Shown in pieces: positions 44,482 through 55,200 of a stretch of DNA of 64,000 bases. Under the pieces are notes generated by a model. The model did no database searches. It worked only from the letters and a program-made list of their open reading frames with translations, and was not told the origin of the DNA. The translations under genes and the position numbers were made by a program. The first letter of the stretch is position 1, and every line of letters begins with the position of its first letter. Source of the stretch: Frankia sp. RB7 (GTDB taxonomy: Bacteria; Pseudomonadota; Alphaproteobacteria; Rhizobiales; Xanthobacteraceae); contig JAUEPE010000010.1 of assembly GCA_030403585.1 (NCBI GenBank), positions 104,685 through 168,684 on the forward strand, given 5' to 3'.

Positions 44482-45675
44482 ATGAAACAATTCCGCACCC
44501 TCGACGACGTCGACGTGAAGGGCAAGCGCGTGCTGCTGCGCGTCGATCTCAACGTGCCCATGGACAATGGCCGCGTCAGTGACGCGACCCGGCTCGAGCG
44601 CGTCGCGCCGACCATCAGCGAGGTCTCCGACAAGGGCGGCAAGGTCATCCTGCTGGCTCATTTCGGCCGGCCGAAGGGCCGCGATGCCAAGGACTCGCTC
44701 AAGCCGGTCGCCGAGGCGCTGTCGATGGTCGTGAAGAAGCCCGTTGCGTTTGCCGACGATTGCATCGGCGAGCCCGCGGCCAAGGCCGTGGCGGCATTGA
44801 AGGATGGCGACATCCTGTGTCTGGAAAACACCCGCTTCCACAAGGAAGAGGAAAAGAACGATCCGGCCTTCGTCGTGGAGCTCGCAAAGCTCGGCGACAT
44901 CTGGGTCAACGACGCGTTCTCGGCCGCGCACCGCGCCCATGCCTCGACCGAAGGCCTCGGCCACAAGCTGCCGGCCTATGCGGGCCGCACCATGCAGGCC
45001 GAACTCGACGCGCTGGAGAAGGCGCTGGGTTCGCCGACCAAGCCTGTCATCGCCATCATCGGCGGCGCAAAGGTCTCGACCAAGATCGACCTGCTGGAAA
45101 ACCTCGTGACCAAGGTCGACGCGCTCGTGATCGGCGGCGGCATGGCCAACACCTTCCTGCACGCCCAGGGCGTCGGAATCGGCAAGTCGCTGGCCGAGAA
45201 GGATCTCGCGCCCACGGCGCTGCGCATCATGGAGAAGGCGGAAGCCGCCAACTGCGCCATCATCCTCCCGGTCGACGCCACCGTCGCGTATCACTTCGCC
45301 GCCAACGCGCCCTCGCATGCCTACGGCCTCGACGCGATCCCCGCCGACGGCATGATCCTCGACGTCGGCCCGCAGTCGATCGTGCGTATCCACGCCGCCA
45401 TCGACGATGCCGCGACGCTGGTCTGGAACGGACCGCTCGGAGCATTCGAGATGCAGCCGTTCGACCGCGGCACGATGGCGGCCGCCAGGCACGCCGCCGA
45501 GCGTACCAAGGCGAAAAAGCTGGTCTCGATCGCGGGCGGCGGCGACACAGTGGCGGCCCTCAACCAGGCCCATGTGGCCGGTCAGTTCACCTATGTCTCG
45601 ACCGCCGGTGGCGCATTTCTTGAATGGATGGAGGGCAAGCCCCTGCCCGGCGTCGAAGTTCTGCGCATCAAGTAA
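44482..45675 (+). CDS. pgk: Phosphoglycerate kinase
   Basis: Monomeric kinase of 397 aa with the substrate-binding start [18 protein letters not shown], and the C-terminal nucleotide-binding GGDTVAAL. It interconverts 1,3-bisphosphoglycerate and 3-phosphoglycerate. ATG 44482 gives [16 protein letters not shown], the family start. An in-frame start at 44455 overlaps the small ORF and is less likely. Confidence 0.97.
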   Translation: MKQFRTLDDVDVKGKRVLLRVDLNVPMDNGRVSDATRLERVAPTISEVSDKGGKVILLAHFGRPKGRDAKDSLKPVAEALSMVVKKPVAFADDCIGEPAAKAVAALKDGDILCLENTRFHKEEEKNDPAFVVELAKLGDIWVNDAFSAAHRAHASTEGLGHKLPAYAGRTMQAELDALEKALGSPTKPVIAIIGGAKVSTKIDLLENLVTKVDALVIGGGMANTFLHAQGVGIGKSLAEKDLAPTALRIMEKAEAANCAIILPVDATVAYHFAANAPSHAYGLDAIPADGMILDVGPQSIVRIHAAIDDAATLVWNGPLGAFEMQPFDRGTMAAARHAAERTKAKKLVSIAGGGDTVAALNQAHVAGQFTYVSTAGGAFLEWMEGKPLPGVEVLRIK

Positions 45676-45726
45676 TCAGACGGCAAGAAACAAGCGGCCC
45701 TGGGGCCCGAACGGAGAAACAGACAG

Positions 45727-46794
45727 ATGGCTCGGATCACGTTGCGTCAATTGCTCGACCATGCGGCGGAACACGATTACGGCGTACCGGCCTTCAACAT
45801 CAACAACATGGAGCAGGCGCTGGCGATCATGGACGCGGCCAACCAGGTCGACGCGCCCGTCATCATCCAGGCCTCGCGCGGTGCGCGCTCCTACGCCAAC
45901 GACATCATGCTCAAGCACATGATGGACGCGGTGACCGAGATCTACCCGCACATCCCGGTCTGCGTGCATCTTGACCACGGCAACGAGGCCGCGACCTGCA
46001 TGACCGCGATCCAGGCCGGCTTCACCTCGGTGATGATGGACGGCTCGCTCAAGGCCGACGGCAAGACCCCCGGCGACTGGGGCTACAATGTCGGCGTCAC
46101 CAAGACCGTGACCGACATGGCCCATCTCGGCGGCATCTCGGTCGAGGGTGAGCTCGGCGTGCTCGGCTCGCTCGAGACCGGCATGGGCGACAAGGAAGAC
46201 GGCCACGGCGCCGAAGGCAAGCTGAGCCACGACCAGCTCCTGACCAATCCGGACGAGGCCGTGAAGTTCGTCCAGGAGACCAAGGTCGACGCGCTCGCGA
46301 TCGCGATGGGCACCTCACACGGCGCCTACAAATTCACCCGCAAGCCGGACGGCAACATCCTCGCCATGAACGTGATCGAGGAGATCCACCGCAAGCTGCC
46401 GAACACGCATCTGGTGATGCACGGCTCCTCCTCGGTGCCGCAGGACCTCCAGGACATCATCAACAGCTATGGCGGCAAGATGAAGCCGACCTGGGGCGTG
46501 CCGGTGGCCGAGATCCAGCGCGGCATCAAGCACGGCGTGCGCAAGATCAACATCGACACCGACAACCGCATGGCCATGACCGGCCAGATCCGCAAGGTCC
46601 TGACGGACAATCCGGAAGAGTTCGATCCGCGCAAGTACCTGAAGCCGGCGATGGAAGCGATGGTCAAGCTGTGCAAGCAGCGGCTCCAGGAGTTCAACAC
46701 CGCGGGGCAGGCCTCCAAGTTCAAGAAGATCCTGACCCCCGCCGACATGGCCAAGCGCTACGCCAAGGGCGAGCTGGATCCGAAGGTGGCGTAA
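45727..46794 (+). CDS. fba: Class II fructose-bisphosphate aldolase
   Basis: Zn-dependent aldolase of 355 aa of the CbbA/FbaA type, with the metal and substrate motifs [26 protein letters not shown] and NIDTDNR. It cleaves or forms fructose-1,6-bisphosphate, and related Calvin-cycle enzymes also handle sedoheptulose-1,7-bisphosphate. GGAGAAA lies upstream of the ATG. It follows pgk by 51 nt and is followed, after a repeat, by a class I aldolase. Confidence 0.96.
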   Translation: MARITLRQLLDHAAEHDYGVPAFNINNMEQALAIMDAANQVDAPVIIQASRGARSYANDIMLKHMMDAVTEIYPHIPVCVHLDHGNEAATCMTAIQAGFTSVMMDGSLKADGKTPGDWGYNVGVTKTVTDMAHLGGISVEGELGVLGSLETGMGDKEDGHGAEGKLSHDQLLTNPDEAVKFVQETKVDALAIAMGTSHGAYKFTRKPDGNILAMNVIEEIHRKLPNTHLVMHGSSSVPQDLQDIINSYGGKMKPTWGVPVAEIQRGIKHGVRKINIDTDNRMAMTGQIRKVLTDNPEEFDPRKYLKPAMEAMVKLCKQRLQEFNTAGQASKFKKILTPADMAKRYAKGELDPKVA

Positions 46795-46800
46795 TCTATC

Positions 46801-46940
46801 CCTCCCTCTCCCCGCTCTTCGCGGGGAGAGGGTCGGTGTGAGGGGCTGCTCCCGCAAAAGCGGTTGGCAGACGGACTCGCGGAGACTCCCCCTCACCCGG
46901 TCGCTTCGCGACCGACCTCTCCCCGCAAGCGGGGCGAGGT
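46801..46940. repeat. Palindromic intergenic repeat, family A copy 3
   Basis: CCCTCTCCCCGCTCTTCGCGGGGAGAGGG forms a near-perfect hairpin at the left. CCCCTCACC... and CCTCTCCCCGCAAGCGGGGCGAGG follow at the right. It separates the two aldolase genes and may end or attenuate the upstream transcript. Confidence 0.75.
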
Positions 46941-47046
46941 AAGAGGCCCGCCCCCTTTTACCCTGCGACGAACGTTAACTCGGCAATTGCCCGAGAACGG
47001 TCTATTTTCACAGGCAAGGGCAGAATCGTTTTGGGAGGACCTCTCG

Positions 47047-48072
47047 ATGAATCTGACTGAGCTCAACAGGATCGCGATCGCCATGGTAGCGCCCGGCAAG
47101 GGCCTTCTTGCCGCCGACGAATCCTCCGGCACCATCAAGAAGCGGTTTGACGCGATCGGCGTGGAATCGACGGAATCAAGCCGCCGCGACTATCGCGAGA
47201 TGCTGTTCCGCTCCAGGGAGGCCATGAGCCAGTTCATCTCCGGCGTCATCCTCTACGACGAGACGATCTGGCAGGATGCGAAGGACGGCACGCCGCTGGT
47301 CAAGCTGATCGAACAGAGCGGCGCCATTCCCGGCATCAAGGTCGACGAAGGCACGCAAGCCTTGCCGATGTGCCCGGGTGAACTCATCACTGTCGGGCTC
47401 GACAAGCTCGCCGAGCGGCTGACGAAATATTACGAGCGAGGCGCGCGCTTCGCCAAATGGCGCGCGGTGATCGATATCGGCAGCGGTATTCCCTCCATGA
47501 CCGCGATCAGCGTCAATGCCCATGCGCTGGCGCGCTATGCCGCGCTGTGCCAGGCCGCGCAGATCGTGCCGATCGTCGAGCCGGAGGTGCTGATGGACGG
47601 CGATCACGACATCGATCGCTGCTATGAGGTGACGCAGCGCGTGCTCAACAAGACGTTCCAGGAATTGCGCGTGCAGCGCGTCGCACTCGAAGGCATGGTG
47701 TTGAAGCCGAACATGGCGATCTCAGGCAAGAAGTCACCGAACCAGGCTTCCGTCGAGGAGGTCGCGGAGAAGACGATACGGCTGCTGAAGGCGTGCGTGC
47801 CCGCCGCAGTGCCCGGCATCGCCTTCCTGTCCGGCGGCCAGTCCGACGAAGAGGCGACCGCGCATCTCAACGCCATGCACAAGCTCGGCCCGCTGCCCTG
47901 GGGCCTGACCTTCTCCTACGGCCGCGCGCTGCAGGCCGCGCCGCAGAAGGCCTGGTCGGGCAAGGCCGAGAACGTCGCGGCCGGACAGAACGCATTCAGT
48001 CATCGTGCCCGCATGAACGGCCTCGCCTCCAGGGGCGAATGGCAAAGCAGCCTGGAAAAGAAGGCAGCCTAG
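47047..48072 (+). CDS. Class I fructose-bisphosphate aldolase
   Basis: Schiff-base aldolase of 341 aa of the eukaryotic-like class I family. The motifs LLAADESSGTIKKRF, ALEGMVLKPNM (with the Schiff-base Lys) and FLSGGQSDEEAT are present. It needs no metal, unlike the class II enzyme encoded directly upstream. A good GGGAGGA ribosome-binding site precedes ATG 47047, so the longer open frame starting at 46864 within the repeat is rejected. A ThiE-like gene starts 3 nt after its stop. Confidence 0.94.
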   Translation: MNLTELNRIAIAMVAPGKGLLAADESSGTIKKRFDAIGVESTESSRRDYREMLFRSREAMSQFISGVILYDETIWQDAKDGTPLVKLIEQSGAIPGIKVDEGTQALPMCPGELITVGLDKLAERLTKYYERGARFAKWRAVIDIGSGIPSMTAISVNAHALARYAALCQAAQIVPIVEPEVLMDGDHDIDRCYEVTQRVLNKTFQELRVQRVALEGMVLKPNMAISGKKSPNQASVEEVAEKTIRLLKACVPAAVPGIAFLSGGQSDEEATAHLNAMHKLGPLPWGLTFSYGRALQAAPQKAWSGKAENVAAGQNAFSHRARMNGLASRGEWQSSLEKKAA

Positions 48073-48075
48073 ATC

Positions 48076-48744
48076 TTGTCGAACAAATCGCCTCCGCCGC
48101 GCCCCGCGCCGCGCCTTTATCTCGCGACGCCTGTCGTCGATGATCCCGCCTCGCTGCTCGCCGAATTGCCGGCGCTGCTCGCAGCGGCCGATGTCGCGGC
48201 CGTGCTGGTGCGGCTGAAGGAGACCGACCAGCGCACCATGATCTCGCGGATCAAGGCCCTGGCGCCGATCGTGCAGAACGCGGGCGCGGCCCTGCTCGTC
48301 GACGGCCACCCTGAGATCGTCGCGCGCGGCGGCGCCGATGGCGCGCACCTGCCGGGCATCGCCGCGCTGAAAGAGGCGATGCCGTCGCTCAAGCCCGATC
48401 GCATCGCCGGCGTCGGCGGGCTGACGACGCGGCACCATTCGATGGATGCGGGCGAGATGGGCGCGGATTACCTGCTGTTCGGCGAGCCCGATGCGAACGG
48501 CCAGCGACCATCGGCGCAGGCGATTGCTGAGCGGCTGGACTGGTGGGCCGAGCTGTTCGAGCCGCCCTGCGTCGGCTTTGCCATGTCGTTCGAGGAGGCT
48601 CACGACTTCGCCGCCAGCGGCGCCGATTTCGTGCTGGTCGGCGATCTCGTCTGGGCGGATTCGCGCGGGCCGAAGGCCGCGCTGATCGAGGCCGACGCCG
48701 CGATCAAGAAGGCCTTTGCGGCTGTTGCCACGGGCCAGGGCTAG
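48076..48744 (+). CDS. Thiamine phosphate synthase (ThiE/TenI superfamily) homologue
   Basis: TIM-barrel protein of 222 aa. It shows LLVDGHPEIVARGGADGAHLPG, which matches the ThiE region around DGxHLGQ, and GADYLLFGEPD, which matches the GADYIG.G segment. The final G of HLGQ and several pyrophosphate contacts differ, and no other thiamine genes are nearby, so it may not be a true ThiE. The start is TTG at 48076, right after the class I aldolase stop, with the upstream gene's end supplying the leader. Confidence 0.75.
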   Translation: MSNKSPPPRPAPRLYLATPVVDDPASLLAELPALLAAADVAAVLVRLKETDQRTMISRIKALAPIVQNAGAALLVDGHPEIVARGGADGAHLPGIAALKEAMPSLKPDRIAGVGGLTTRHHSMDAGEMGADYLLFGEPDANGQRPSAQAIAERLDWWAELFEPPCVGFAMSFEEAHDFAASGADFVLVGDLVWADSRGPKAALIEADAAIKKAFAAVATGQG

Positions 48745-48752
48745 CGCCTGTC

Positions 48753-49844
48753 ATGACGCTCCCGCGCATCACCCTTTTGGCCGCGCTGCTGCTGGCTTCG
48801 CCTGCGGCCGCGCAGCTCCAGATCACGCCGCCGGCGACGATCCCGAGCCCCGCGCCCGAAAAGCAGAAGAAGGAAACAACAAAGGACAAGCCGAAGGTCG
48901 CGCCGCACACGATCACCAGGAAGAAGGAAGCCGCGCCGGCGCCAAAACCGTCGGCCTCGCCGAGCCCGACATTGCCGGCAACCGTGATCCCTGCGCCTGC
49001 GACCGACAATTCCAACGTCGACCTCGTGTTCGGCGCCTATCAGCGCGGCCAGTACAAGACCGCCTTCGACCTCGCCAGCGCGCGCGCCAAGACCGGCGAC
49101 GCCAAGGCCATGACCATGCTGGGCGAGCTCTATTCCAACGCCATGGGCATCAGGCGCGACTACGCCAAGGCGCTCGAATGGTACAAACGCGCCTCCGACG
49201 CCGGCGACCGCGAGGCGATGTTTGCGCTCGCCATGCTGCGCATCTCCGGCCGCGGCGGTCCCGTCGACAAGGGCGAAGCCGTCAAGCTGATGGCTTCCGC
49301 CGCCAAGCTCGGCGAGCCCAAGGCGGCCTATAACCTCGCTCTGCTTTATCTTGACGGACAGACCCTCCCGCAGGACGTCAAGCGCTCCGCCGAGCTGTTG
49401 CGCCAGGCGGCCGATGCCGGGCTTCCCGAGGCGCAATACGCACTCGCGACCTTCTACAAGGAAGGCACCGGCGTGCCGAAGGACGCCGAAAGGTCGGTGC
49501 GGCTGCTGCAGGCAGCTTCGCTGGCCGACAATGTCGATGCCGAGGTCGAATATGCCATCGCCATGTTCAACGGCACCGGCACGCCGAAGAACCAGCCCGC
49601 GGCCGTGGCAATGCTGCGCAAAGCGTCCCGCCAGGGCAGCGCGATCGCGCAGAACCGCCTCGCCTGGGTCCTTATCAACGGCATGGGTACGACCGTGGAC
49701 AAGATCGAGGGGTTCAAATGGCATCTGGTGGCCAAAACCTCCGGCAAGGGCGATCCGGAGCTCGACAAGCAGCTGTCCGATCTACCCGCCGACGACCGCG
49801 CCAAGGCGGAGGCGGCCGCCAGGAAATGGCTCGGGACCAAATGA
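48753..49844 (+). CDS. SEL1-like repeat protein, exported
   Basis: Protein of 363 aa with a signal peptide (MTLPRITLLAALLLASPAAA), a Pro/Lys-rich linker and about six SEL1-type TPR-like repeats from about residue 90 onward (for example YALATFYKEGTGVPKDAERS and RLAWVLINGMG). SEL1 repeats form curved protein-binding scaffolds. It probably acts in the periplasm as an interaction platform; partners are unknown. ATG 48753 places the signal peptide at the start. It lies 8 nt after the ThiE-like gene. Confidence 0.85.
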   Translation: MTLPRITLLAALLLASPAAAQLQITPPATIPSPAPEKQKKETTKDKPKVAPHTITRKKEAAPAPKPSASPSPTLPATVIPAPATDNSNVDLVFGAYQRGQYKTAFDLASARAKTGDAKAMTMLGELYSNAMGIRRDYAKALEWYKRASDAGDREAMFALAMLRISGRGGPVDKGEAVKLMASAAKLGEPKAAYNLALLYLDGQTLPQDVKRSAELLRQAADAGLPEAQYALATFYKEGTGVPKDAERSVRLLQAASLADNVDAEVEYAIAMFNGTGTPKNQPAAVAMLRKASRQGSAIAQNRLAWVLINGMGTTVDKIEGFKWHLVAKTSGKGDPELDKQLSDLPADDRAKAEAAARKWLGTK

Positions 49845-49974
49845 CCTGACGCCAAATGGACTGCAAATGACCTGCAAGGGACCTGAATGACTTGACGTTT
49901 GGCCCCTCGCGGGGCACCCAATCCCCTCAAATGGCGCCCTGTCGCGCCCCTTCCCCCGATCAAGACCAGAGCTC

Positions 49975-50760
49975 ATGCTGTATTCCGCCACTATCAACGT
50001 CATGGTCAAAGCCGCGCGCCGCGCCGGCCGCAGCCTCAAGCGCGATCTCGGTGAGATCGAGCATCTGCAGGTCTCGCTGAAGGGGCCGGCCAACTTCGTC
50101 TCGCTCGCCGACAAGCGCGCCGAGGAAATCCTCTACCAGGACCTCGCCAAGGCGCGGCCGGGTTACGGCTTCATCGGCGAGGAAGGCGGCACGCGGGAAG
50201 GCTCCGACAAGAGCCACACCTGGATCGTCGACCCGCTCGACGGCACCACCAACTTCCTGCACGGCATCCCGCAATTCGCGATCTCGATCGGTCTCGTGCG
50301 CGAGGGCACCATCATCGCCGGCGTGATCTACAACCCCGCCAATGACGAGCTCTACATCGCCGAGCGCGGCAAGGGCGTCTTCCTCAACGACCAGCGCCTG
50401 CGCGTGGCCGGCCGCCGCCAGCTCAACGAATGCGTGGTGGCCTGCGGGCTGCCCCATATCGGCCGCGGCGACCACGAGGAATTCCGCCGCGAGATGACCG
50501 CGATCCAGGACCGCGTCGCAGGCCTCCGCCGCTTCGGCGCCGCCTCCCTCGACCTGGCCTTCGTCGCCGCCGGGCGTCTCGACGGCTACTGGGAACGCAA
50601 TTTGCAATCCTGGGACATCGCCGCCGGCATGCTGATGGTGCGCGAAGCCGGTGGAACGGTCACCGACATCAGCACGCCGGGCGATGCGCTCGTCACCGGC
50701 GACGTCGTGTGCGGGAATGAGTTCGTGCACGGCGAGTTGGTGAAGATTTTGCGGAAGTAG
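49975..50760 (+). CDS. Inositol monophosphatase family protein, SuhB-like
   Basis: Mg-dependent phosphatase of 261 aa with the motifs GEEGG, WIVDPLDGTTNFLHG and WERNLQSWDIAAG, which hold the metal-binding acids. It removes phosphate from myo-inositol-1-phosphate or similar substrates, and SuhB also influences rRNA transcription in enterics. The start is ATG 49975 and it ends convergently with the AAA ATPase gene. Confidence 0.93.
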   Translation: MLYSATINVMVKAARRAGRSLKRDLGEIEHLQVSLKGPANFVSLADKRAEEILYQDLAKARPGYGFIGEEGGTREGSDKSHTWIVDPLDGTTNFLHGIPQFAISIGLVREGTIIAGVIYNPANDELYIAERGKGVFLNDQRLRVAGRRQLNECVVACGLPHIGRGDHEEFRREMTAIQDRVAGLRRFGAASLDLAFVAAGRLDGYWERNLQSWDIAAGMLMVREAGGTVTDISTPGDALVTGDVVCGNEFVHGELVKILRK

Positions 50761-50793
50761 CCGGCATCGCTACGACCGCTCGACCTGCAACGA

Positions 50794-51921
50794 CTAAGAG
50801 TCGTCTTCGTCTGCTTCCTCGTCCCGATATTCACCGCCAATGGTCAGGCCCTCGATGGTCGTGGCGCCTTTCGGCTTGATCACCCGGCGAAGCGGGACCG
50901 AACTCTCGCTCCGCAATGCCTCCATCAGTTGTTCCGAATGCGTGACAATCCAGATGTCCGCGCGGCGGGACGCCTTGGCGATCAGCCGCGCCAATGGCGC
51001 GAGCAGCGACGGATGCAGGCTGGTCTCCGGCTCGTTCAACGCGATGAAGGGCGGCAGCCGATAGCCCATGAAAACCGCGAGCAGGCAGATGTATTTCAGC
51101 GTCCCGTCGGACAATTCGTGAGCCCTAAACGGCCGCGGCATATCCGCCAGCTGCAGATCGAATTCGCACCGACCATTTTCTTCCCATGCGCTGAGCTCAG
51201 CGCCAGGGAATGCATCCTGGATCGCGTCCTGCAAGTCGGTGGCATCTTCCCGAATGGAATAGAGGGTCGCCAGGGCCGCAGCCAAATCGCTTCCATCGGC
51301 ACTGAGCGAGGGCGTCGTGATCGCCAGACAGGGCTTTCGTATCGGCGACGCCGGATCCGTGCGAAAGTCATGATAGAAGCGCCAACCCAGCATCGCGTTT
51401 TTGATAAGCTGGATTTCAGGAGATTCGCTACCCTCGGAAAAGCTCGCGAGTGCTGTCTCTGACGGCAACAATGCATCCTTATGGCTAATCCAGGCGCCGC
51501 TCTCGCCGCGGACGCTGACGAGCGAATTGGTTCGCTCCAACAACTGGACTTTCCGTTTGCCCTGCGTGGTCTCGATACTTTCAGTCTTGATCATCGGCTC
51601 GCCGGCAAATGCCGCCGTGACCGGGCTGGGAAATCCGAGCTCAATGGAATACCTCAGACCATCGAACCTTACCGACAATCGAAGTCGCCCATCCTCGCCT
51701 CGCTTGCGAAGGCCGGACCAGCAGACGGAATTCAGTCCGCCTTCCTCGGCAATCGTGCGCGTAATTCGACCTGTCGCCGCGTCGCGCAACAGCGACAAGG
51801 ATTTGTAGAGATTGGATTTGCCGACACCATTCTCACCCACGAACACGGACAAGGGGTGGATGGGTATCGAGAGCTGCCGAATGGAGCGATAGTTGGAGAT
51901 CGCAACGTCGGTCGGACGCAT
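50794..51921 (-). CDS. AAA family ATPase (AAA_21/OLD-like), stand-alone
   Basis: Protein of 375 aa with the RecF/SMC-like head split: Walker A VGENGVGKSN near residue 35 and, at the C-terminus, signature LSDGTLKYICLLAVF, Walker B FIALNEPETSLHP and WIVTHSEQL. No TOPRIM nuclease domain follows, so it is shorter than OLD nucleases. The start is ATG 51921, with GTG 51924 just ahead. Codon use is less GC-rich than in neighbours. No partner gene such as a nuclease is adjacent. It may be a lone mobile or defence-associated ATPase, but that is not shown. Confidence 0.82.
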   Translation of the reverse strand: MRPTDVAISNYRSIRQLSIPIHPLSVFVGENGVGKSNLYKSLSLLRDAATGRITRTIAEEGGLNSVCWSGLRKRGEDGRLRLSVRFDGLRYSIELGFPSPVTAAFAGEPMIKTESIETTQGKRKVQLLERTNSLVSVRGESGAWISHKDALLPSETALASFSEGSESPEIQLIKNAMLGWRFYHDFRTDPASPIRKPCLAITTPSLSADGSDLAAALATLYSIREDATDLQDAIQDAFPGAELSAWEENGRCEFDLQLADMPRPFRAHELSDGTLKYICLLAVFMGYRLPPFIALNEPETSLHPSLLAPLARLIAKASRRADIWIVTHSEQLMEALRSESSVPLRRVIKPKGATTIEGLTIGGEYRDEEADEDDS

Positions 51922-52216
51922 CACATGCTCTCAATCAGCGGGTTGGCTGTGCATTCGCGCTGCGAATACATGCTGTTTCAATCCAGAGATGCAGTCTGGA
52001 TTGACGACCCCGAGAAAGCAAGCCGACCGATTCGGCGTCCAGTGGCTGGCCCTCGCTGGCGCGGGAGAATGTGCTGAGCAGTCTGGACCGGAGACGGTTG
52101 CTCCACACTCGACTGTCATCATCCGCGAAGGCGGATGATCCAGTATTCCACAGGCGTCTGTTGGATACGGAAAGGCCGCAGCGTACTGGATGCCTTCGCG
52201 AGCATGACGTTGTGCC
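51922..52216. other. 295-bp gap between AAA ATPase and RND efflux genes
   Basis: This region has no supported gene. The left part (51925-52110) has small open frames without recognisable sequence or good ribosome-binding sites. The right part is the family D repeat at 52115-52208. Confidence 0.6.
52115..52208. repeat. Palindromic intergenic repeat, family D copy 2
   Basis: It begins GTCATCATCCGCGAAGGCGGATGATCCAGTATTCC and ends GCGTACTGGATGCC...GCATGAC, matching the copy at 39687-39807. ATCCAGTA and TACTGGAT pair across a loop. It lies directly beside the 3' end of the RND pump gene. Confidence 0.8.
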
Positions 52217-55200
52217 CTATGGCTTCACCGGCGCCGGCGGCCCGTATGCCTCGACTTCCTTCGCAGCCTTCGGCTCCCGGTCACCCGCCAGCACGCGCTG
52301 CACGGAGACAAAGAACACCGGCACCATCAGCAGCGCCAAAATCACCACCGCGATCATGCCGCCCATCACGACGGTGCCAAGCGATTGCTGGCTGGCGCCG
52401 CCGGCGCCGTGCGCGATCGCCATCGGCAGCACGCCGCAGATGAAGGCAAGGCCGGTCATCAGGATCGGGCGGAAGCGCAGGCGGCAGGCCTCCATGGTGG
52501 CCTCCACCAGCGGCTTGCCTTCTTTGCGCAAATCCTTGGCGAATTCGATGATCAGGATCGCGTCCTTGGCGGCGAGGCCAATGATGGTGATGAGGCCGAC
52601 GGTGAAATAGACGTCGTTCGGCAGGCCGCGCAGCATCGCCGCGACCACCGCGCCGACGATGCCGAGCGGCACGGTGAGCAGCACCGCAAGCGGAATGGTC
52701 CAGCTCTCATAGAGCGCGGCAAGACACAGGAACACCACGAACACGGAGAGCGCGAGCAGGAACGGCGCCTGCGAGCCCGACAGCTTTTCCTGAAGCGACT
52801 GTCCGGTCCATTCGTAGCCGAAGCCACGCGGCAACTTTCCTGCGAGCCGCTCCATCTCGGCGATCGCGTCGCCCGAGGTGAAGCCGGGCCGGGCCTCGCC
52901 CGAGATACGCACGGCGGGATAGTAGTTGAAGCCGGCGATCTGCGTCGGACCGCGCGACCATTCGACCGTCGCGAAGGAGGAGAACGGCACCAGCTGGCCG
53001 CGAGAATTCCTGACGTTGTAGTTGAGGATGTCCTCGGTCTTCATGCGGTCGCGGCTGTCGGCCTGCACCACGACGCGCTGCATGCGGCCGCGGTTCGGGA
53101 AATCGTTGATGTAGTTCGAGCCGAGATTGGTCGAGATCGTATTGTTGATGTCCTCGAAGGTAACGCCGAACGCGCCGGCCTTCTCGCGGTCGATCACGAG
53201 ATTGACCACGCCAGCCTCGGGCAGGCCCTCGATATAGACCTTCTGCAGCACCGGACTCGCATTGGCCTCCGCGATCAGCTGATCGGCGGCGCGCATCATG
53301 GCCGGATAGCCCTTCTGGCCGCGGTCCTGGAGGCGGAACGAGAAGCCCGAGGAATTGCCGAGATTGTCGATCGGCGGCGGCTGCAGCGCCGAGATCTTGG
53401 CGTCGCGGATGGATGACGACAGATCGCGATTGATGTCATTGACGATCGCGGCGGCGGACTCCTTCGGCCCGCGCTCCGACCAATCCTTTAGCGTGATGAA
53501 GGCCTGCGCGGTGTTCATGCCCTGACCGGAGAAGCTGAAGCCGGTGAGGAAGGTGACGTCGTCGACGCCCGGGCGCTGTGCCAGATATTTTTCCACCTTT
53601 TCGATCACGGCCTCGGTGCGGCCATAGGACGAGTCCGACGGCGTCTGGACGTCGGTCGTGACAAACCCCTGGTCATCGACCGGCAGGAAACCGCCGGGGA
53701 GATTGACGAAGGCCCAGGACAGGCCGGCGAGCAGCGCGACATAGACAAGCATCAGGCGGCCGGTGCGCTTCAGCGAGAAGCCGACGGTGCGGGAATAGCC
53801 TTCCTTGCCGCCCTCGAGCATACGGTTGAACCAGCCGAACACACCCTTCCTGGCGTGCCCGTGGCCGGCGACGACGGGCTTGAGCAGGGTCGCGCACAGG
53901 GCCGGCGTCAGCGACAGCGCCAGGAAGGCGGAGAAGCCGATCGCCGCGACCATGGTCACCGAGAACTGGCGGTAGATGATGCCGACCGAGCCGGGGAAGA
54001 ACGCCATCGGCACGAACACGGCCATCAGCACCAGCGTGATACCGATGATGGCGCCCGATATCTGCGACATCGCTTTCCGCGTCGCTTGCTTCGGCGGCAG
54101 GCCCTCTTCGGTCATGATGCGTTCGACATTCTCGACCACGACGATGGCGTCGTCGACGAGGATGCCGACCGCGAGCACCATGCCGAACATCGAGAGCATG
54201 TTGATGGAGTAGCCGGCGAGCAGCAGCGTGGTGCAGGCGCCCAAGAGCGCCACCGGCACCACGATGGTCGGAATGATGGTGTAGCGGATGTTCTGCAGGA
54301 ACAGGAACATCACCACGAATACCAGCACCACGGCTTCGACCAGCGTCGAGAGCACCTTCTTGATCGAGGCCTCGACCACCGGAGTGATGTTGTAGGGGAT
54401 CTCGTAGGAGATGTTGGCCGGGAAGAAGCGCGACAGCTCCTTCATCTTCTCCTCGACCGCGCTCGCGGTCGCCAGCGCATTTCCGCTCGGCGACATCAGC
54501 ACGGAGAGGCCGGCCGTCGGCTTGCCGTTCAGGCGGGTGTTGAACTGGTAGCTGAGGCCGCCGACCTCGATGCGCGCGACGTCGCGCAGCCGCACGGTCG
54601 AACCGTCGGCATTGGCACGCAGGATGATGGCGCCGAATTCATCGGGCGAGGAGAGCTGGCCCTTGACCAGCACCAGCGCGGAGGTGCGCTGGCTCGCGGT
54701 CGACGGCTCGGCGCCGATGCTGCCGGAGGCGACCTGCGCGTTCTGCGCCGCAATCGCCTTGTTGACGTCGTCGGCGGTCAGCCCATAGCCGACGAGTTTT
54801 GCCGGATCGACCCAGACGCGAAGACTGCGCTCGGTCGAATACAGCGTGGCGCGGCCGACGCCGGGGATGCGGCGGATTTCGCCGAGCACGTTGCGGATCA
54901 TGAAGTCGCCCAGCCCAACCTCATCGAGGCTGCCGTCGGTCGAACTCAACGTGATGATCTGGAGCACCGCGCTCGAGGCCTCCTCGATCAGGATGCCCTG
55001 CTGGATCACCGCGCGCGGCAGCCGCGCCTCGACGCGCTTGATCCGGTTCTGCACCTCGACCGAGGCCGCATTCGTATCGGTGCCCGGCACGAAGTTCGCC
55101 GTTATCTCGACCTGGCCGAGCGAATCGCTGGTCGATTCGAAGTTGAGAATGCCGGAGGCGCCGTTGAGCTCTTCCTCGATCAGCCGCGTGACGCTGTTGT

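Noticed and set aside
46864..47046. N-terminal extension of the class I aldolase
   Set aside because: The extension is translated repeat sequence, while ATG 47047 has a strong ribosome-binding site and the family-typical start.
51925..52110. Possible gene remnant between the AAA ATPase and the family D repeat
   Set aside because: Short open frames exist in more than one phase, but none gives a recognisable protein segment, so a pseudogene cannot be supported.
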